Assembly (NCBI GenBank): GCA_008973525.1
Contig: WACJ01000252.1
Location: 248,001-312,000 of the forward strand
Source of the DNA: Stenopsyche tienmushanensis
Taxonomy: Eukaryota; Arthropoda; Insecta; Trichoptera; Stenopsychidae
Direction of reading: 5' to 3'
Length of the DNA: 64,000 nt
The position numbers and the translations under genes are program-made. Under the pieces are notes generated by a model. That model was not told where the DNA came from and ran no database searches. It saw nothing but the letters and a program-made list of their open reading frames with translations. Positions 56,666 to 64,000 of the stretch are shown in pieces; position 1 is the first letter of the stretch; every line of letters begins with the position of its first letter.

Positions 56666-58880
56666 TGTATTTTATAAAGAGCGTCATGAACGGCTCTTTT
56701 TAATATCCAAGACAGTAATTAAGCCCCGAGCGTTGATAGAATTTGTGCGAGGGGTGGTTTTATATAGCTGCTTAAAATTATAACATTTTCCTATTTGCAA
56801 GCCCTCCGAAGGGCGATGCTCTTTTACCCACATCCAAATGGATGACATTAAAGCAAAATTTAATTTTGCTCGTCGCTCCCTTTCGTCTATTATTATCGCG
56901 CTGTGGGTCGTCGATAAACATCTCGAACGGTTCCCGTATTAGCCGGGTTATTATTATGCTGCGGGGGGCTGACCAATCTTGTACCCGAAAGTCGTCTTCG
57001 GCGACTGGTTTCTTAATTGCAGGATGCAAGATGTTCCCGATGGGAATGGAGGCCGACTTCGAGGACTTTCTATCTTATTTATTTACACCTGCCCCACGTG
57101 CGGTTGCACAACGAGAGCAGCAGCTGCTCGCTCATTCAACTGTTACAGATGCATCACGTAAGCATTGTAAAGTTGTCCTTGGGTTTTGCGTCTGCCATAT
57201 GTAGGAAACTGCTATGAAAACATTCCAACGCCCACGTTCCTTCTTTCTGAGCGTTTGCGATTCACCAAACGTCGTCTAGGTGCACGCGATCGATTTGCGC
57301 TTGGATCTATCGATCCAAACTGGTTTGGGCCACATTTTGGATTATCGCCGCATTTTGGACAGAGGTTGCCGTATAAAAGTTCGTTGCTTATCAATTAGGG
57401 CATATTATGATGCGCCCTTAGGAAGTTTCCCCGACGAAAACAATACGGCAGAGAAGAAAATGTGATGTCACGTGCGTGGGAGGCGCGGCGATGACGTAAT
57501 TTTTCAGACAGGGATTACGTTTTGTTTACGTCGAAAGCACGTGGTCCATCTGTCGTCAGACATAACAAAATTAGAACGCGATGAATTAACATATTGTATA
57601 GCTTCTTTTTCTCACGCTATTGTCGCCCGCTCAGAGCTGACCTCCCGCAGGAAGAGAATTGATCAGGCGACCTTCACCGGGTGACCGTCGCTAGATTCCG
57701 ACCCTTCAAATTCGCTCGAACAGATGGTCGCAAAAGATTAGATGCGTCCCGATAGCTTGACCCTGCTTCGATTGCGGCCCTACTCTTCGTCCGTCGTTTC
57801 CTCGACTGCCATCTGCCACTCTCGAACTTGAATGAATTACGACGTCCATTAAAGAAAACATCGCTTCTAAGAGGCAAAAGCCTCCAGATAAAGGTGTTAT
57901 CTCGACTCTGCGACCGTAATTTATTACTCTCGTGGATCGAATACGAGCTCTGATCTGCGCCAAGGAAGAAGGCTCCTTCGATGTAATATTCCATCGTCAG
58001 CGCACACGAATCCGCCGAGGGCGGACACAGGTGGCCGCGATCTTTTGTGGCCGGAGAGCATACCTGCAGGTATCCCTTATCCGCCATTGTGTCGGATCGC
58101 TGCATCGCCATAACAAAAGGAAGACAATGGACCTCTGGGATAATGCGCAAAAAATGGGCTTCTTTTGATCGCGGCCGTGTGCGATTATGGTCGGACGATA
58201 CCTGGTGGACGTGTCGCTCGAGGGATCGTCTTCCGCTAGAGGTGATCGCTCTCGATGGCCACCATTGTTACGTTCGAAGGTGATCCGGTCCTGTAACACT
58301 CGCGTAAACGGGCCTACGTCACAAAGCACAACCTCTTCGCGCTGGGCATACTAATTCGCATTCGTTCTGGAAAACCCAACGAATTGCGTCCTATCCGTCT
58401 TTGTTGCTTTGAGAAATTTGTCTTCGCGATTTACAGCTCGGTCGTGATTTACGACCGCACATCGACCGTAAATCTCGGATCTTAGCATTTTCTTAGGTTT
58501 ACAGTTAGTCCGCCTGGATCATTATTCCATCGGTGGTTCGTAAATCATTTTTTCTTCCGACAATTATACACATTCCTATTCAGCTCTTGCGCAGCTTGCC
58601 AAAAAAATATTTCTTACGGAAACCACCTGGGCTTTTCTATCTCGTCGTTTTCTATAGGGAGTTGCGTTCGCATTTATTCTATAAGGATAAGTCCGGGTGC
58701 CGAGAAAAAATGGGGACCATTTTTTCTGGACATCTGTACCTGAGCAGGTGATCCTCGGCCTGCGACAGATCTCGGTGTCGTTCGACTGAATTATGGTTTC
58801 AATGCTGTTATAAAATGGATCCTCAAACGTCGATTATTCATCGAACCTACGTATCAATTCTTCTTGGATATGAAGCATTT
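56666..58880. other. Unique stretch, GC- and CpG-richer at 57.0-58.5 kb
   Basis: Many overlapping short frames on both strands, the longest minus 57674-58150 (158 residues) and plus 56842-57204 (120). None has a domain that I recognise, and no strand is favoured. No gene called. Confidence 0.3.
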
Positions 58881-58889
58881 TTATTATTC

Positions 58890-59715
58890 ACTAATGCTAA
58901 ATATGAGTTGGGTCCGAATTCTAATAATTCAGAAAGAACATTCTTACACGTTAAACTCGAAGACAGACAGAGATGGATAAAGTATCTTGCGTACATCGTA
59001 CGATTATATAGATCGTTAACCCTAATTCATCGACATAATATGTGAATGATATAAAGAATCGCACAAAAAAAGCTATGACTTATATAGAAAAAGTGAAGAT
59101 GCGTTTCATGGATTTTAAAAACCGCATAACTTTGAAACAGCTATATAAAATATATCCAAAATCGCATTAAAATTTTTTAAAAAAAACAGGAAGACAATAA
59201 AAAAATTAAATAATAACATTTTTTGTAACATTTAAAAGACATCTGGCAACTCAAATGGCAGACATCCACTAGAGAAATACTAATTATTTTAATTACAAAC
59301 TATCATCGCTATGATAATTTTCGTTGCGATTTTCAATATGATTTAAAATCGCTCTCTTCTTCGGAAGAAATAGTATACCCAGTGTCAATGTCATCATTGT
59401 TCTGTGCATATTTTCTCTTTCCAACGAAATAATTCATAACTAGCAAAGATGTCACTATAGTCTCTAATTTTTTTCCAAATTTCGGTTAATGTTGATGATT
59501 TATTTCCTATTTTATCCAGAATATCTCGATAGTACTCTTTATGAAATAAAAAAAAGAAAATATTGCGTTAAAAAAACCGCATAACTTCGAAATCGTCCAA
59601 AAAAGTCGCACAAAAAAAAGTTTGAGTGTACAAGCTTCGTACACGCTGCAACCGTCCTGACAGATAAGTGGATTTGTACGGATGATAACTGGCAGATAAA
59701 CACATATAGCATAAC
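58890..59715 (+). repeat. piggyBac-like MITE with repeat X replacing its middle
   Basis: The left MITE part ends at about 59055 (GGGTCCGAATTCTAATAATT, CTTACACGTTAAACTCGAAG, GATCGTTAACCCTAATTCAT). Repeat X follows (AAAACCGCATAACTTTGAAA to CATAACTTCGAAATCGTCCA). MITE sequence resumes at about 59630 (GTACAAGCTTCGTACACGCT, GATAAGTGGATTTGTACGGA). About 110 bases of the normal MITE middle are missing, so this is not a simple insertion. Confidence 0.6.
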
Positions 59716-59719
59716 ACAT

Positions 59720-60270
59720 CTTTTTTTTGAATCTTTGTGTTGAGAAGAGCAGATTGAGCAGAAGTCTGAGTGATCACTATTGTGATGAGCATTTTTTTAG
59801 TGTACATTTTTGACACGCTCACTCCGGTACCTCGTTGGACATTATATCAACATGATTTGCATTGCAATCATAATATAATTGATTAAGTTCGCTAAATGTT
59901 CCATGCTGTAGTTTAATTAAATCTAAGCCGAAATATAAATCGTTGCTCGAATGAGGCAATGTGCACCCTAAATTTGGATCAGTCACGTAGGGTGTGCATA
60001 GGGTGTGTACAATGGAACATTAGTGACAGATTGCCAAACGTATTTATGCATACACTGTTTCGCAACGATGATGAAAAATCGCTTCGGTTAGTTTAATTGC
60101 TTATATATCGAGGCCGAAACTTTATTTCTATTGATGTGTTCTGGATGAATTTCATCGATCTTCAATCTCTCTAATCGTTGACAATGCACGTCTGAAATAT
60201 ATTTATTATTTGGCAGCAATTCAAAATGAACGATCCTTTTAAAATCCCACAAAACACTGCTTGTTGTCGT
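59720..60270. other. AT-rich noncoding stretch
   Basis: A tandem-like AGGGTGTGCATAGGGTGTGT occurs near 59988. Nothing else recognised. Confidence 0.35.
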
Positions 60271-60284
60271 TTGTTCACCGATTG

Positions 60285-60480
60285 TCTTTTGCGTTTATTG
60301 CTTGAAATAGCTGGATTTGTCTCAATCCAATCTCATAGAACGTCGTTATCCAGTGTGTTAGACCTTCCACGACTTGATTCATTCAGCAACGACAAATTGC
60401 AAGATCGAAATCTGGCAAGTCGAAGAAGAAAGTGTAAGAACGGCACGTATTTTCGGCACTACCGATATAAAAGTCGTTCC
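60285..60480 (+). repeat. Repeat Y, copy 3
   Basis: TTATTGCTTGAAATAGCTGG, AATCTCATAGAACGTCGTTA, GACCTTCCACGACTTGATTC and ACGGCACGTATTTTCGGCAC match 19805-20060 in order. The first part also matches 5215-5262. Confidence 0.6.
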
Positions 60481-60699
60481 GCTTATTAATTTCAGGCGTT
60501 GTTCGGATTATAAATTTTGTCTCTGCAGTCGCGTCCGCCTCCGAAAATTTCACTGTCGACGCTGACGTTTATTGTATGCGTTGAAATATTTGTTTGCGTT
60601 GCTCGTGTACAGTTTTCTAAACGGACAAGCTATAACAAATATGCTGAATGTTTTGGCTGGTGCATTGTTTGGACGATGTAAATAAAGATGTTCGCTCGC

Positions 60700-61000
60700 A
60701 AAGTCGAAGAGGCTGTGACCTGGATCGCCGGGCGCGGAATGGGTGTCACGAGCTTCCCTCGCGGCGACCTTCGCTCCGGACGACGGAGGTGGAAAGGCAG
60801 GACGGGGTTGGAGACGGCGCTGTGTGCGTGCCGCGAGCGTAGACAAGGTCGTAGCCCTCGCTCTAACCCTCGCCCTCCGCCCTCCGCCCGACCGAAGGTG
60901 GTAGGCGGCGAGAGGTAGGCGGCAGACGGTAGGCGGCAGGCGCTCCGTGTCTGCCGTCACGTAGGCAACTCGATGCAGCGCGGTGCATCGCCCTGACATC
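60700..61000. other. GC-rich block with a 14-bp tandem repeat
   Basis: Strongly GC- and CpG-rich. Three 14-bp units starting GGTAGGCGGC lie at 60900, 60914 and 60928. Plus frame 60688-60918 and minus frame 60550-61020 (156 residues, Arg/Ala/Pro-rich) overlap. Neither is recognised, and composition alone may explain them. A CpG island or untranslated exon is possible. Confidence 0.3.
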
Positions 61001-63030
61001 TTCCGCATCGGATATTGCACTCCGCCAAAAATAATAGTTCTCTTAATTGAAACGCTCTATTTATTTTCCAATGCACCAGAGATCACATTGGTTCGACCCC
61101 TGATCGTCTGCCGGAATGGAATCTACCGAAAGAACATATTCGTGCTGGAAATTTTAAATATTTACCTTCTTTGACAATGCGATGCATCAGCGCTATGTGC
61201 TGTTTGGTCAATGCTCTCTTAATTTTAAATATTTACACACTAGACCGGCGCTCGTACGTACGTCTTTCATGCGTCAACGGAAGCGCTCGTCTCTCTTCCG
61301 CGAAGGCTTCTTCTTTTTTTTTGTTCTTTGTGCTCCTCGCGGTAATCCACCGGCCGGTTTTCTATCCTAGATCGACATACCGAGCGCTCACACGATATTA
61401 GACCAATTTGCGCAATCATCTCGGAATGTCCGCAGCTCAGGGCTACGTCTCCTTCGCTTCCAAACGGGATCGACCTCCCGGGTCTCGCGTTGCGAGTTCT
61501 CCCGCTTGGAAGAGACCACTTCTGCGTCTCGGACCATCGGACCAGGCGAATATTTCCATCGGTCATCTAGTTTTAGCTTCGCGCCGGGAGTCCATCTAAT
61601 GCTTATTTGAGCCTCGGAAAATGCTCGACAGTTTCCCCCGTATATGCGATCCGTTTGTGCAGTTCGCGTGCTGACCCACATTTTCCCTTGTCGCTCACAC
61701 TGCAGTATGTGAATTTCTTTATGATCCAAAATGGCCCAGTTTCTCGACTCGGTATCTGTTTTACGAGCTGGCCGCATAAATATACGGTTTTCTCCAGTGT
61801 GCCAGTGTATCAAAACTGTTATGAAACACTCTAGATAAGGTCACGAAGGGAATTCGAGAGATCTAGCAGAGTGAACGTTACTCTTTGTACTGCGCGCCTA
61901 GTTTTGAACGCCGAAAAAGATGCTCGACGACCCTTGCGCATCACTTTTTTCAACATCATCGACTAAATGAATCGTTAGCATCGAGACGAAGCCCTTGACA
62001 TTATTTACATTGACGTTTATTGTTACATTGAGTCGTGACCACTCGCTGATTCAAATTCGCGCATTCCGAAGATGATAATTCTGGTGGAATTTGCTTTAGG
62101 GGCATCAATTGTTTGCGTTTTATACGCATATATAGCGCCAAAGATCGAATGGCCATTTGACGTCGCCGCCGCGCGAGATAACCGTGCCCTAAAATCGCTC
62201 ATGCGGAATGTCCATCGAGGCATGTCGTCAGTATCCATGTCATCTAGTCACATAAGAAGTTGCGCTTAATGGGCGGATTCCACGAGCGTGGTTTCTTATG
62301 CATGGTTTACTAGCATGCCGAATACCTCAGTGTAGTGATCACACTTTTAGGCCAACGATCATTTGTGAGACAACTTTTCAACACTAAATAATGTGTGGAC
62401 GTTTTCTTCCTCCATTTAAATACGATTCAACAAGTTATATAACTTTAAAATATATTACTACCTATTCATTAAAACAATTCAAACACATATGAGGACAATA
62501 TCTTGCGACCCTTTTTACATTTTTTCTTCGCTTCGTGGAGATTGAGAATTTGTTAGTCAGTCAAACAGTCTCCAGCGAATCCAACGTCTCATTGGTACGT
62601 ATTTCTACGATTTACAAATGTTAACTTTACGAACGTCTTTCCATAATGCCTTCCAGATGACAACTGTCTAAATATCTTTCGAGATCGACCTCGAAACTTG
62701 CATTTCTACCCTTGTCTATTCGCACTTGTTTATCTTCACTTTTTTTGTTGTTAATTTGACTAATGACCAAGTCAAGCTTATCGATCTAAGATAAAACAAC
62801 ACCTGAAAGAAGATGCGACTGTCGAATTTGGGCCCCGTGAGAAACAACACCGATTCATGTGGCGCCGGGGCAACCATCCATGGTGATTTTCCATACACTA
62901 CTAAATAATTGACAATAAATTTGACAGATGTTGTTTTAAAAACAAAGACCATATATATTTTTATCAGTTTTCTATCTTTAGATAATAATAGTAGATGTCG
63001 TATTGTATAGTGTCGATGCAACGTGCTAGC
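61001..63030. other. Unique stretch
   Basis: 61.25-61.8 kb is GC-richer, with a minus frame of 141 residues (61388-61813) rich in Arg, Glu and Trp and without a recognised domain. 62.3-63.0 kb is AT-rich. No gene called. Confidence 0.3.
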
Positions 63031-63036
63031 AAATGA

Positions 63037-63330
63037 ATGGAGATTCTGGTACGGAGCGGATGTGTGGCAATAATAATAAAGCTAGTTGCGAGACCGCGTG
63101 GGATCGTCGATTCGGAGCGCTACGGGGGCGCCGCCTTCGGGCCGCGCCCCCGCTCCTTCCCCGGAGCCGCAGGGGTGTGCCCCCTCTGCGGCCTCGGCCT
63201 GTCGCTCGTGACCCACTTCGGGGGTTCGCCCACGCTCCTGCACCACGTGCTCGCTACCTTTTACCGGGAAACGCTCCACTGTGGAATGTGCATTTCAATC
63301 GCAGATCGATGCACAATTCAAATAAAATGA
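63037..63330 (+). CDS. Candidate exon with paired Cys motifs (hypothetical)
   Basis: A 97-residue open frame. Between about residues 25 and 80 the third codon positions are mostly G or C. The frame contains VCPLCGLGLSLVTHF (C48, C51, H60) followed by LLHHVLATF and LHCGMC (C82, C85). Two CxxC pairs with His residues between them could bind zinc, but I do not recognise the family. The GC-rich core (63100-63260) falls off sharply on both sides, as an exon or a small CpG island would. A CAG|GTGAGA donor match lies downstream at 63512, after the stop, so it would not serve this frame. The start is uncertain. Confidence 0.3.
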   Translation: MEILVRSGCVAIIIKLVARPRGIVDSERYGGAAFGPRPRSFPGAAGVCPLCGLGLSLVTHFGGSPTLLHHVLATFYRETLHCGMCISIADRCTIQIK

Positions 63331-63334
63331 CATC

Positions 63335-64000
63335 GTTCGGGAACCGTCGACCCTGAACTCGACCTTCGCCGGGATAAACTGCGTATCGCAGATCTTCCTC
63401 CTCCGTCGTCCGTAACCCGATGGATCCTCATCGTTCCGATGGAGCTGCTTTGAATAAATGCAAAATAGATGTCCATTTCGCAATGCCGATTTCTCCCCGC
63501 GTAATGCTCAGGTGAGATCCCGGCGCTCGAGAAAAAGGAAAAGTGGGCCGGGAGGTCAACGCTTGAGTCGCAGGAATCAATTCTGCGGATGCACTTCGCT
63601 CTTCGATCGCCGTCTGCGGTGGAAGCTTCTCAGAAGTGCAACGGACAAGTCGATAATTGAGTTCGCGTGCAACACGTCATTTCGTCGATAATTGCCAGTC
63701 GTCGGAATATGCAGAACGCGAGCGAAGCTCTGCACAATGAAACCGCAACACACCTGCTCTCTGCCGTATCTGCTCTTCTTTTGTCCATTCAGCAGAACGC
63801 GGATCGATATACAACAACTGCTTTATTACGAGCACTCTTCCCCTTTTCGCTATTTGTGTGGCGGCCACATGTCGCACCGATTCATCGCTCGGGCGCTCGT
63901 CTCCATTCATTCGAATGTCGTGCGATTATGGTAATGTCGGGAGCTGAAGCTGCGCAGGGCGAGGAAGATCCCTAGGAAACGGCGCACACGCTCGCTTCCT
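63335..64000. other. GC-balanced stretch to window end
   Basis: Overlapping frames on both strands (63458-63975), with no recognised domain. CpG-rich. It may be part of the same gene neighbourhood as 63.1 kb. Confidence 0.3.

Noticed and set aside
57674..58150. 158-residue minus-strand frame as a gene
   Set aside because: No domain recognised, and several competing frames on both strands with similar length.
1..64000. CRISPR array, phage, operon or bacterial mobile island
   Set aside because: No regularly spaced identical repeats, no dense gene order, and all identifiable parts are eukaryotic transposons.
1..64000. tRNA or rRNA genes
   Set aside because: No A-box/B-box pair with a plausible cloverleaf and no conserved rRNA stretch noticed by eye; a covariance-model scan could overturn this.

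Overview
This window reads as nuclear DNA from an animal, most likely an insect. It is AT-rich and gene-poor, CpG is not visibly depleted, and it is crowded with decayed copies of transposon groups typical of arthropod genomes: mariner, pogo/Tigger, piggyBac-like, hAT, Helitron and a few LINE scraps. There are no bacterial-style operons, no CRISPR array, and no tRNA or rRNA that I could recognise. I found no intact gene with a recognisable function. The species cannot be fixed from the sequence alone.

Layout. 0-7 kb holds mariner, pogo-type, LINE and hAT remnants in AT-rich DNA. 7.4-9.7 kb is a Helitron with definable ends and a broken Pif1-like helicase. 10-15.3 kb holds a hAT-like chimera carrying a mariner piece, a GC-rich island at 13.7-14.1 kb, tandem Helitron ends and another mariner. 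15.3-27 kb is mostly unique DNA with scattered MITEs and one well-bounded 210-bp Helitron. 28.3-33 kb holds a Tigger-like transposase ruin, another mariner and a hAT-type element with a perfect 8-bp target duplication. 33.3-37.4 kb is the most promoter-like region: a CpG-rich island with a CRE site and a splice-donor match, a possible TATA/initiator pair near 35.02 kb, and a DD34D mariner between GC-richer blocks. 37.4-60 kb is unique noncoding DNA interrupted by MITEs, a long inverted repeat at 53.35-53.55 kb and a piggyBac-like/repeat-X composite. 60.7-61 kb and 63.1-63.3 kb are GC-rich blocks; the second contains the best candidate coding exon.

Relations between parts. The non-autonomous families fit the transposase remnants seen: TA-flanked CAGT/CAGC elements would use pogo/Tigger enzymes (ruins at 28.7-29.2 and 50.9-51.2 kb), TTAA-flanked elements would use a piggyBac-type enzyme (none seen here), and 8-bp-duplicating CAGGGCC elements would use a hAT enzyme (only a short hAT motif at 5.27-5.32 kb). 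The structured but repeat-free stretches between them could be introns or regulatory DNA of a gene whose exons lie mostly outside the window. That is inference; exon prediction with RNA evidence would be needed. Family assignments rest on recognising protein motifs and terminal sequences by eye, and most repeat edges are approximate unless a target duplication is stated.
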